Positions 10,944-20,900 of a stretch of DNA of 53,944 nt are shown here, one piece after another. The stretch comes from Phlegmacium glaucopus (taxonomy: Eukaryota; Basidiomycota; Agaricomycetes; Agaricales; Cortinariaceae). Made by a program: the position numbers and the translations under genes. The stretch covers positions 72,430-126,373 of the forward strand of contig MU130328.1 of NCBI GenBank assembly GCA_015039465.1. The letters are read 5' to 3'. Under the pieces are notes generated by a model. That model was not told the origin of the DNA. It ran no database searches and saw only the letters and a list, made by a program, of their open reading frames with translations. Within the stretch, counting starts at the first letter, position 1. Every line of letters begins with the position of its first letter.

Positions 10944-12728
10944 CCCCCCTCACCAGGGGGGGTTACTTTTAGAAAAACCCATTTTTAGAAATGTTTTGTC
11001 ACTTCTAAAACATTTTTCTTAAGGTTACACCAAATTAATTCCCTTATAAGGAAGTTGTTTTGGTGTAACTTTTGGAAAAATGTAATCAGAAATGACAAAA
11101 CATTTCTAAAAATAAGTTTTTCCATCAGAAACACCACCTGCTGCCAGCAGTGTCTGTGGTCGTCGTTACTGGCCGTGTGACGGTGTGAGAGACAGAGAAC
11201 GAAATCAACATTACTTGTGCAAGTCACATGTGATCACGTGATTACACCCCTCGCACTGAACAAAATACACGATTTTGATGGCAACAAGGTCATTGCCATC
11301 TAATCTCAATATAGTGCTACTTGACATATTACCATAATTATATTATTTTTCTAGTAAACTCAAGTGGTTCATTTGCTGATCTCACTTAATTCTGCTCGGA
11401 ATCTGACCAGATTCTGCTCGGAAATGGTCAGATTCTGCTCGGAAATTGGTCAGAATTAAATCTGATTAGATCTGATCAGATCTGGTATTTCTGATCAGAT
11501 CTGATCAGAATCTGGTCAGAAAAATTGGCTCTATTACTGCCATTTGGGCTTGTAAAAATTCTGACCGGAATCTGATCAGATCTGACCAATTCTGATCAGA
11601 TGTGATCAGATCTGGTGGATCACAGCAAAGACCTCCAACCGACAATATGGCAGTGACTTCAAAACAGATGATTGATGCTAAAAATTTCAAAGCAAATATC
11701 AAAAAACACTGGGATATCACAGATAACGGACCTATTGGTTGGTTCTTGGGTTTCGAAATCAAGCGAGATAGAGAAGCTAGAACAATATCAATTAATCAGC
11801 AAGCATACATTGAGAGTATAGTCGAAAATTTCAGGCTTACCAATGCTAAACCGGTACATACGCCTATGGACCCGGGAGCTCACTATTCCGTCAATCAATG
11901 CCCATCATCCACCAATCAGATATCACAAATGCAAGGAGTACCATACAACAAGGCCATAGGAAGTGTATTGTGGCCCGTTGTCGTATCAAGACCTGATGCA
12001 GCCTACGTGGTCGGAGTCTTATCGCAGTTCATCCAAAATCTGGGACCTGCACATTGGGAAGGATTAAAACGAGTAATAATGTATCTTGGAACAACAAAGG
12101 ACTACTGGCTTACCTTTGGTGGAAAATCAAATACTCTATTCAAAGGATACTGTGATGCCGATTGGGCAAGCCAGAAACATAGGCACTCGATTTCTGGATA
12201 TTGTTTCCATTTCGGTAAAGAAGCAATCTCGTGGAGTTCCAAAAAGCAGCACATTATAGTGTTATCGAGTACCGAAGCGGAGTACATAGCGCTCACACAT
12301 GCTGCAAAGGAGGCACTGTGGATGAAAAGTTTTGTCAATGAACTACGAGAGGGATCCCTGGGACCCACCATGATAAATTGCAACAACCAAGGTGCAATAG
12401 CGCTCATGAAGGACAATAAGTTCCATTCGAGAACCAAGCACATTGATCTACAATACCATTTTATCAGGGAAGCCGTCCAAGATAACAAGATGGAGATTAA
12501 CTACATACCGACCGACAAAAATGTCTCGGATATATTCACCAAGGCATTGGCAAGACCAAAATTTGTTCAATTCGTCGAAAGCTTGGGTTGGGGGTGTTAA
12601 AGAAGCAAGTGATTTAAACCCAGTCATAGGAACAACAAGCTTCATCGTGTAATCAATAACACAATCAAGCACGTTTGTTGTCACATGACCAACGCGCACA
12701 CGATTCAGGACATCAATGGTGTTTCACT

Positions 12729-12738
12729 TGAGGGGGAG
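12729..12738 (+). other. polypurine tract of copia element 1
   Basis: tgagggggag lies directly before the 3' LTR start at 12739, the expected plus-strand primer position. Confidence 0.85.
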
Positions 12739-12866
12739 TGTTGGAGTATACGAGTATCAACTCATTGATCTCCTATCAAGTATTTATTTATTCTATATCT
12801 TATCGCTCGTTTATTATCTTTCATGTCACAATAACAGTCACATTCCTTAGTCATGGATTTTCCTAT

Positions 12867-14985
12867 TAGGGTTACCAAAGTTCAGTTCAGTTCAGTTCTT
12901 CACCTCCTCAGCCTGAACTGAACTGAACTGTTTGTATATGGTGCTGAACTGAACTGAACTGAAGAACCATTATAAAATCTGAAATTTTGCCTTTTTCTGA
13001 AAATTTATTGTACAAAGACCTTCCTTAGCCCTTAGCCACTTTATTTCCACTCATATATGATCTCAGAACTCCTTTATAACACAAAAAACCATTGATTTAT
13101 ATTTATTTTCCTAAATAGGCAGTATTAATCTATGCTGACATAATAACATCACATACCAAGTCTGGCTGTTACCTTATTCCTTAGCCATTATTTCATGCTC
13201 AAAAGGACTGCCAAACCATTCCAATGTTCATAAATTACTGAAGGATCACTTTCCAGAAAATGTTAAATCAAAAGAAGAGAATTGCCTGGCCTTCTAGGAC
13301 CTAATGGTTCCATCAGGAAAATAACACATTGCTAGGCTGGCTGTAAATGCTGGAAAGCGGTAGAGTTGCTAGAAGTGCTAGAGCTAGTTCTCAAGTTTTG
13401 TAAAAATTTCTCCAGCACTCCAGACCATTTTGCTAGGTCTAACACTTCCATCCCAAAGGCCAAATTTACTGATCTTGTAGTTATTTGAATCAGACAACTG
13501 ATGTTACTATAAAATTGGACTCCATAATACTATATATCCAGTGTAAGTTATTTTTTTAGTGTGATCCTGATAATCCTTATTTTTTTAATTTTTTTCCTAA
13601 GTTCAACAGACCAGCCCTAAACTTGGTCTGTGCGCTCCATCAAATTACCATATGTGCATGTTCGACATTTCCCACATCACTACTCTTCCCACCACCGCCA
13701 CCTGCCACAATGGCCCGACAACGGTAATGAAAATGGGAAAAAGGATGCAGCCCTTTTCTTTCCTCTTAACTATCAACTTCCCCCCGAATTTTCATTTGCG
13801 TTACCTATCAACACACATCGCTCTTCTTTACTTTTTCACGACGTCCTTCCTTCATACAAAAACAGCATCGTCCTTGTCACCTAGTTTATCAATTAGTAGT
13901 GAGCAATTTGTCTTTATTTTTCAACTAATATTTTTACTCATTTATAGTAGCCAGGATGGCAGGACCTTCTTCTTCTCAACATGGCGAACGTTACCATCGA
14001 AGCAAACGCAAACATGAACAATCGCACCATCACAATCAAACCATCTCATCGACAACCCTTCTACTCCATCGAAGCGAAACCCAAGGTACCGCCACCTTCC
14101 CCACGCCACTCTGAGCTTTGAGACGAAGGGGGTCCCATCATGACCACTACAACATTCCCAGTCTGTATACATCCCTCATGCCCCCTTCACCGCCCTACTT
14201 CGTCCGGGCTTGGGGGACCATCATGATAAATCTTGTCCCCCTAGGGGGTATTTCTTTCTTTCTTTATAAAGCCATGGCACTGACGGCAACCCCTCTGAAC
14301 GAGGGGTTATTTTTTATCTTAATAGGCTGTATGGTGACGATGATATACAGCGACGACAACATACGATGTATAACGACGACGACGATGACATACGACATAC
14401 AAAGATGACATACGACAACGACAACATACAGCAATCACAACGTATGACGACGATGACATATGACAGTGACAATGTATGGCAACAACAACATACGGCGATG
14501 ACGACAACATACAATAATGACAATGTATGGTGAGGACAACATATGGCGATGACGACGACGATGTATTTAATCTAATTATACCAGAACACCTAACGCTAGT
14601 AGTGTACAGCTGAATAATATAATAATTTACGTGCAGTATCTGTGAAAATGAACAGAAAAAGATGGGATTTTGACATACTTGTACCAGGGCTGTGTACTGG
14701 CTCTAGTTCTGAGGACTGTTGCCAGCAAATTTGTCTGCCAGCAGATGCGCTGGATTCAGGCATGTCAACATAGGTCCAGTTGATCTGCTGGCAAGCTGGA
14801 ACGACTGGACTTACTGGCTCCAGTCATTCTAGCAGCCTGTCATTTTACTGATGTCAGCAGTTCAGTTCAGTTCGAACTGCATGAACCATAAATCTCTAAA
14901 TGCCTGAACCTGAACTGAACTGAACTGAATTATCAGTTCAGTTCAGGTTCATGAGTCAGTTCTGAACTGAACTTTGGTAACCCTA
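12867..14985. mobile_element. non-autonomous hAT-type element in copia 3' LTR
   Basis: TIRs TAGGGTTACCAAAGTTC are at both ends, with a perfect 8-bp duplication tttcctat (12859-12866, 14986-14993). Subterminal arrays of gttcagttcag lie at both ends. There is no transposase. The interior is a CATCAG-ended unit (13311-14853) with acgacgacaacatacg tracts and C-run/G-run hairpins. The TIR relates it to the decayed hAT gene ending at 5905. Confidence 0.9.
13311..14853. mobile_element. CATCAG-ended element nested in the hAT-type element
   Basis: The left end is CATCAGGAAAATAACACA and the inverted right end CATCAGTAAAATGACAGG. Subterminal gctgg/ctagc words occur at both sides. It contains the border motif ccagccctaaac followed by gtctgtgcgc (13596-13635) that also occurs at 41016-41055 in a second CATCAG element. 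It also has hairpin tccccctaggggg (14236-14248) running into GTATTT, and a second aacccctctgaacgaggggtt hairpin shortly after. No duplication of the target was recognised. Confidence 0.5.
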
Positions 14986-15189
14986 TTTCCTATAGCAAGT
15001 CTCAACTTAATAGTAAGTTAATACTAAAGTTGAGATGTGAGTTCATTCGTTTATACACTTAATATTACATCTAACAATTACCTAGTTACAATTCTCTGTT
15101 CTAGGTATAATATTTAATACAAACAACTTAATACTAAAGTTGAGACTTACAATTCTCTGTTCTAGCTGTGAAATTATCCCAACACAAGG

Positions 15190-15342
15190 GGCTACTACAG
15201 AGTGCTATGAACTCTCTAGGTGATGCTATGTAGTGCTTTATAGCATCTGCAGGATGCTACAGATATAGGGACCCATGCTATGGTGCTATGGTGCTATAGA
15301 GCATTACATAGTGGTCCATAGCAGGGCCTGAGTTTGCTGATG
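15190..15342. repeat. right part of a CATCAG-family element (ctatggtgctatag words)
   Basis: Words of the type gtgctatggtgctatag end in gagtttgctgatg, the inverted CATCAGCAAACTC terminus shared with 37251 and 42351. The copia element (TSD caagg) and, before it, the hAT copy (right flank gctatgga) both appear to have inserted into this element, so its left part is not recognisable. Confidence 0.5.
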
Positions 15343-15913
15343 AACATTCCCACCCTGTGAAAATTACCATAAAAACACCCTCGAAACCATCAAAAAGCGG
15401 TCCCCTATAAGAACGAGACTTCCTAATGTAAGACTCGTAATTTGTCTTAAGTAAAATACATGTAAGTAACTTTCCTTGCTTTTCTTGCAAGTTGCACTTA
15501 CTATTCCTGTACCACAAGTTAAGTACATTGGAAAAATAAAGACACATTAAGGGAATTAAAGGACAATATAAGACAAGGGTCTGAATTACTGGACCAGGGG
15601 TGGGTATCTGGTCAACTTGGTTTGAACTTGGTTCAGCCCAAGTTCAGCCATCAGGCATTATTATTTTTACCTACCTATTTTTAGGCATGAAAATTGGCTC
15701 AAAATACACCCAAAGAGCCAATAATTCATTCCAAATGCACAGGACAGCATAATACACTATAATACAGCGTACTATGAAATCTTATGATTATCAAATGATT
15801 ATTTGAAGGAAATCTGTTCAAGTTTGGATAATTGGGTATCGATTACATAATTTATTTGGCATTCTCCTATACGCTCTCGTACGCACTACGACGCATTTAT
15901 CAAATTGTCTGGC
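15343..15913. other. intergenic region upstream of uL15m
   Basis: About 570 bp without a recognisable gene. At 15593-15655 there is a degenerate ttggtttgaacttggttcag tract resembling hAT subterminal words, perhaps an old remnant. The promoter of uL15m must lie in the last part; I see no clear TATA box. Confidence 0.4.
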
Positions 15914-16851
15914 ATGTCTTCTCGAGTTCGTGTGGCTCGAGTAACTCTTGCTAACTTGAAGCCAGCTCCGAAGTCTCAACAAAACGTTAGGATTTGTTTG
16001 TTTTACTGACTCGTGTTGTCCTAATATCATTTCACCACAGCAAAAACGAGTTGGAAGGGGTCAAGGTTCGGGATATGGAGGGACAGCAGGTCGTGGTGCA
16101 AATGGGCAAAAATCTCGCTCCGGCCCAGGAATCAAGCCTGGCTTTGAAGGAGGACAGACGCCAATAACGAAGTTATTCCCTAAACGAGGATTCGTTAACC
16201 AGTACGCTGAGTCCTGAATCTATCAATGGACTTGGTTCCTCACATCGTTGCTATATAGAAATGAGAAAACTTGGGCGCCCGTCAACCTTGATCGTCTGCA
16301 ACATTGGATAGACCAAGGTCGAATAACTTCCTCGCCAGAATCTCCAATTACTGCACGGGAGTTGCTTCTTAGTAAATGCATTCACAATGTACACGACGGA
16401 ATTAAAATACTTGGCGACGTGAGTTTTCTGAACTTGGATGGTTATCTATCATTTACAAATTCTTAAGGGTCGCGAATATTTTAAAACACCTATCTATCTG
16501 GTTGCCTCTAGAGCAAGCAAGAGCGCAATTGAAGCAATAGAGCGCAACGGCGGAAAAATTGTGTGCAAATTCTACAATGCTCTGGCGCTCCGAGATTGCG
16601 TTGAAGGACGTTCTGACCGGATATCCGCGGCTCCAACACGACGAGAGGATATTGGTAGGTCATATATTACTCAGACTTCCCAGTTCCCAGCCTCACAACA
16701 TCTCACATTTCTAGTTTGGTATGGGAAGCATAGGCATCGTGGATTCATGTCTCCCACTACTCTTAAATCGTTAGGAGACTTGCCATTCGTCGAGAAGCGG
16801 TGGGGGCTGATAGCAAGCCAACTGGGTATTTGGAAAAAGCAGGGCATTTAG
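15914..16851 (+). CDS. MRPL10: mitochondrial large-subunit ribosomal protein uL15m
   Basis: Component of the large subunit of the mitochondrial ribosome (bacterial L15 family), nuclear-encoded and imported. Five exons can be read with proper GT-AG junctions: 15914-15985, 16041-16201, 16259-16418, 16468-16654, 16715-16851 (238 residues). The glycine/arginine-rich L15 core is plain ([20 protein letters not shown], then [19 protein letters not shown]), followed by the C-terminal [17 protein letters not shown] and [17 protein letters not shown] segments. Residues 1-24 are basic and fit a targeting peptide. 15914 is the first in-frame ATG after a stop. The gene converges on PRP38, whose stop is 58 bp away, so terminators probably overlap. 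Family assignment is firm; the yeast symbol is by homology only. Confidence 0.93.
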
Positions 16852-16909
16852 AGCATAAGAAGTAATATTATATGATGCATTGAACGTGAATGTCCGGATG
16901 TTCTTGTTG

Positions 16910-17918
16910 TCATGAACCTCCATCAATATCCATCCGAGATTCTGAATTGCTATGGCTACGGCTGCGACTTTGGGTACGAGATGGGGATCGGGAAGGGCTG
17001 CGAGACACATATCTTGATTCTGCTTCTGACGGCGTCCGGCTTTTGCTGCGAGAAGTGGACCTTTGAGAACGAGAAGGGCTACTCCTACTCCTCCCCCTGC
17101 CTCGACTGCTGCTTCTACCCCCACCTTCACTCCCACTGTCTTTCTCACTTTCACCTTCCATGGCAGCAAGCAATCGACTTTTGCGTGGACCTATGTCATT
17201 GTTCTCTTCCAAGACCTGCCTTTTTATCAGACGGGGCATAATGATGTCACAAACCCTCTCTTCGGTCAGTAATTCATATACAAACTCGTCCATGAAAACC
17301 AGGGAATATCCAGCTATAAAAAAAATTAAAGTAAGACACAAGCATGTCAGCGAGATCCTTACACATATCCCTTAATCTAAGCTTTCGATAGTCTTTGAGC
17401 AGCGGCTCCAGCAATTCATAGACGTCCACAGCTCGGAATGTCATGCGAATGTATAAAGCAGCGAGTGCGCGTAGATATCTAAAAAAACCATCATTATAAT
17501 CCATACTAAATCGTGAAAAGAGATACTTGAATTCTTCTGCTCGCAGGTATTCAACCAAGATCTCTTTCTCTGGTTGAATTTGTAAAAGCTTAAGCAAGAG
17601 ACATAAAAATTCTGTCGGTCGTTGGTTGCTATAAACTCCACCAATGAAACGAACTTCAATGGCTTTGTCTATCAGAGATTCGGCTGAGAGCTGGATCAGG
17701 CTTTGAAGCAGAGGATGGATGTGTTATCAGAAAGAACTGTACCTGTCAGAGCAAAACAGTGCTCTTTCCAAAACGTTGACTCATAGATGCGATTTCGTAT
17801 GACAGTTTCAACTAAGAACTAGAAAAGTTAGGAAAGCCTTTTATTGTCCTGGTGTGATATCTACCTGAGGATTTTGACCATGAATTGCTTGTGCGCCAGT
17901 TACGGTTGTGTTAGCCAT
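16910..17918 (-). CDS. PRP38: pre-mRNA-splicing factor PRP38
   Basis: PRP38 is a tri-snRNP/B-complex protein needed for spliceosome activation. Five exons on the minus strand: 17918-17865, 17818-17743, 17683-17527, 17478-17363, 17313-16910 (268 residues). Start MANTTVTGAQ, then the family core: VIRNRIYESTFWKEHCF, RFIGGVYSNQRPTEFLCLLL, QIQPEKEILVEYL, KYLRALAALYIRMT, VDVYELLEPLLKDYRKLR and DEFVYELLTEERVCDIIMPR. After about residue 200 comes an arginine/serine-rich tail (RSRSSPSRSQRSTSRS and similar), more like metazoan and basidiomycete PRP38 than the RS-poor yeast protein. All introns are 45-60 nt. It is divergent from the ARF-GEF gene with only 73 bp between start codons. Confidence 0.93.
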
Positions 17919-17991
17919 GGATGAAAGATAAACAACTTGAATTTGGACCGGATCAATAAAGTACATACAACGTGTCCACATATAATCTTAC
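17919..17991. promoter_or_regulatory. 73-bp shared divergent promoter region (PRP38 / ARF-GEF)
   Basis: Only 73 bp separate the two start codons. An in-frame TAA just upstream of 17992 supports that ATG as the first one for the plus-strand gene. Both genes must share or overlap core promoters here or use elements inside the other gene. No clear TATA box is seen. Confidence 0.5.
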
Positions 17992-20900
17992 ATGGAGGCT
18001 CTACCGACCCCAGCGCTCTTAAAACATGTTCTGCTTTCAGAGATCCTCGTTGTTACCGCTGTCATGCGTAAAAATTCTCGTTGGGCTTCGTCAACCCTCG
18101 TAACAGCAGTAAGGGACACCCCGGCATTGGGAACAAATATGGGCCTTAGAATATCGTCGCCTGCGTATCATACACGTCTCCCTGGACGAGGCACTAGGGA
18201 AGTTGAACTCATGGCCGGTTTCATCGAACTTAAGAGGGCTGTGAAAGATATGGAGGGTAATATTGTATTATTTCTCGCTCACTTCCCTCGCTCACCGATT
18301 TTATAGACATACGGCAAGCAGATCTTACCGACCTCCTTGCTCCTTTTTTTGCAATCCTTCGGTCACCTTTATCGACAGGACCTATCACCTCATCGGCGCT
18401 TTCTGCACTACACAGCTTCTTCGCTTGTGGTCTATTTTCACCGGACTCACCATCCATCGATGCTGCTTTGAATGAACTAAGTAGCACTATCTCTCACTGC
18501 AAGTTTGAAGCAAGCGACTCTTCAGGAGATGAAGTTGTGCTTCTAAGGATTATGACCGTAATTCAAGATTGTTTATGTGGTTCCGTGGGGAGGGGATTAG
18601 GCGATATCGAAGTTTGTGAAATGCTTGAGACCGTGTTGACTACCTGCTGCCAAATGCGCCTTAGTGGTGGGTTGTCATGCTTCTAATGCTTCTTCATTCT
18701 ACAGCTTTTTTTTTATAGAGACCTTGCGTCGGTCAGCTGAAGCCACAATGCACACGCTTGTCAGAACAGTTTTCTCTAAACTCTGCAACCTTGATCCAGA
18801 GGAGGAGGAAGCTAAACTTTCCTCAGTAGCTGACGATGAGGCACTTGAAGGAGAACTTCGAATGACAGTAACGACAAGTAAGGAGAACGTTATCGACGGC
18901 GAAGTTTCGGACCCACCGGAGGGACAACCAGAGATGGATGTGGAGAGCAACGACGTACAGCTAACGCCAGTTCCTCAGACGAAAAGACCTGAATGTAGGT
19001 GCCAATCTCTCTATCCATCTTTTCATAAGTTTCATATAAAGTATAAAATATAGATGGACTTCCCTCAATAATTGAGCTCCTGCGTGTCCTAGTCAACGTT
19101 CTTGATCCAAATGATCAACAGCATACCGATTCAACTCGGTTAACAGCGCTTGGAATATTGAGTACCGCCTTTGAAGAGTCGGGCCCTATCATAGCTCAAT
19201 TCCCGTCCCTCAAAGCCATCGTCATCGACCCCGGATGCAAGTTTCTCTTTCAACTTGCTCGCTCTGAGAACATCCTCGTTCTCCAAGGAGCATTACGCAC
19301 TATTTCTACCATACTCAACACGATGCGCAAATACTTGAAGTTGCAACAAGAGCTTTTCTTGACGTTTACTATCGATCGATTATCGCCTCCAGCAAGCCAA
19401 GTGCCGAAAGGGAATACGAATACTTCAACCACCGGGCTAAAGGAGCGTGCCTATTCCCCATCCCCAAGACCTGGAACGCCTACTACAAATAACCCCCTGC
19501 TGGCTTCGACTGACGGCAAGAGCGAGGCCGAAAGTGCCACCTCATCGCCATTCAAACCATTGGTGCCTCCTGCTCGCGGAGAAACTCGCGACCTTATCTT
19601 AGAAACCCTTAGTCACATATCTTGCCATCCAAGTTTCATGGTGGATTTGTTTACCAATTACGATTGCGACACCAATTGTGACAACCTGTTCGAACGGCTG
19701 ATTGAGTTTTTGACTAAGGTAAAACTTCTTGTCGTTGTGTGCGTGTGTGAATTCTCCCAATAACCAATTTTGATTCAGGCGGTTTACTCATCGCAAAGCG
19801 CAGGCAATCCAGAAGCACAGCGATTTATTCAAGGAATATGTTTAGAAATATTGCTTTCGTTCGTGAAGGACATGGCCGCACGCGCCAATGATGTTGGCTC
19901 ATCTACTCTATTTTCCTTTAGTATAAGCTGACTTCCTTCAAAGGACAACGCTGCATCGCTATGGCCTTCGGTAAGCAAAGATGCTCGTTCTGAGGCACTG
20001 CTTTAACATTTGCATCTAAGGATTTCATCCGCACGGAATCATTACTACAGGCAAAGTCCAAGAAACAACTGATCCTGACAGGTGCAGCGCGCTTCAATGC
20101 CAAACCGAAATCTGGAGTCGCATTTTTGGAAGAGAAGAACCTTATATATGCAGATCTTTCGTCAGAAATGACGAAAGCACGCAGCTTAGCCAAGTTCCTT
20201 AAGGGCTGTACTCGAATTGATAAACGCCTTCTGGGTGATTTCATATCCAAACCAGACAACCTCGATATCCTGCAGGCTTTTATTGGACTTTTTGATTTCA
20301 AAGATGTGAGCGTTTTCAGCTATACATATCTGACCTATTTTTCACTTTCTTTGCAGAAACCTGTCGCTGAGGCTATGCGTGAACTCCTGGAAGCGTTCCG
20401 GCTGCCTGGCGAGTCCCAGCAAATATCTCGAATTGCAGAGACATTCGCATCTACGTATTTTGCAGCGGAACCTGGTTAGCTGAATTTTTGATCCTATTAG
20501 AAATACTAAACGAATCCTTTCTTTTTTCAGCGGAAATTAAGACTGAAGATGCTACTCATGTTCTTGCATATTCAATAATTATGCTTAACACTGATCAGCA
20601 TAATCCTCAAATACGAGTGAGTCAAGATTTACCCCGATGTTATTTGCCTTCTCAAGTGTTTATTACAACAGAAGCGGATGACGATAGATGACTATAAGAG
20701 AAATCTTAGGGGCGTCAATGATGGGTCAGACTTTTCTCCCGAATTCTTGGTAAGAAAGAATCAAAATGCGTTCCAATACATAACTCATCCTCTTACAGCA
20801 AAATATATACGACTCCATCAAAAAAAGGGAAATCATAATGCCTGAAGAACACACTGGCCAACTTGGATTTGAATATGCCTGGAAGGAGCTCTTGGCTCGT

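Larger units (their letters stand above)
9628..11635. mobile_element. non-autonomous hAT-type element in copia pol
   Basis: This 2008-bp insertion is flanked by a perfect 8-bp duplication caaccgac (9620-9627, 11636-11643). The ends are imperfect TIRs of about 54 bp that share CCACCAGATCTGATCA about 18 bp inside. Both subterminal regions (9650-9835 and 11395-11620) are arrays of the palindrome-rich word tctgatcaga. The interior carries tandem aaatttaaat repeats (9900-9955), a ggtgatgggtgcaaaacg repeat (10095-10190), long cgtcgtcgttgtc tracts, four C-run/G-run hairpins and an inverted repeat at 10978-11130. No transposase is present; the ORFs are repeat translations. Confidence 0.88.
6235..12600 (+). 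pseudogene. copia gag-pol polyprotein, one frame with nonsense codons and an insertion
   Basis: A single frame runs from the ATG in the PBS to 9627, then resumes after the hAT-type insertion at 11644 and ends at TAA 12598-12600. Domains in order: gag (MGPEDK...); CCHC knuckle CGNCGKPGHKDPDC (near 7100-7140); protease GCIDSGAT (about 7320); GAG-pre-integrase; integrase core (WDLWGP, the D of SD-GGEF, and E in NGTAERG); RT (HVDVKSTYLNAP, LLKGLYGLKQAG, then AVATD where the insertion begins); RNase H (YCDADWAS, SSTEAEYIAL). There is no frameshift in the whole 3.3-kb left part but eight TGA codons (6457, 7339, 7651, 7891, 8116, 8332, 8857, 9583). Five face CGA, one CGC and one TGT in copia element 2, and one is TGA in both copies. 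Confidence 0.9.
5923..15184 (+). mobile_element. copia-superfamily LTR retrotransposon 1 (with two nested insertions)
   Basis: The 5' LTR is 5923-6230 (308 bp, tgttgg...cccaaca). The 3' LTR is 12739-12866 plus 14994-15184. A perfect 5-bp target duplication caagg flanks it (5918-5922 and 15185-15189). Two insertions are nested inside: a 2008-bp hAT-type element in the RT domain (9628-11635) and a 2119-bp one in the 3' LTR (12867-14985). The LTR pair differs by an 11-bp insertion and six substitutions, all at CpG-derived positions. Order of events: copia insertion first, then both hAT-type insertions. Confidence 0.92.
12739..15184 (+). repeat. 3' LTR of copia element 1, split by insertion
   Basis: The LTR sequence is present at 12739-12866 and continues at 14994-15184 after the 2.1-kb element plus its 8-bp duplication. 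It has an 11-bp duplication (taatagtaagt) absent from the 5' LTR. The other differences are cg/ca or cg/tg pairs. Confidence 0.9.
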
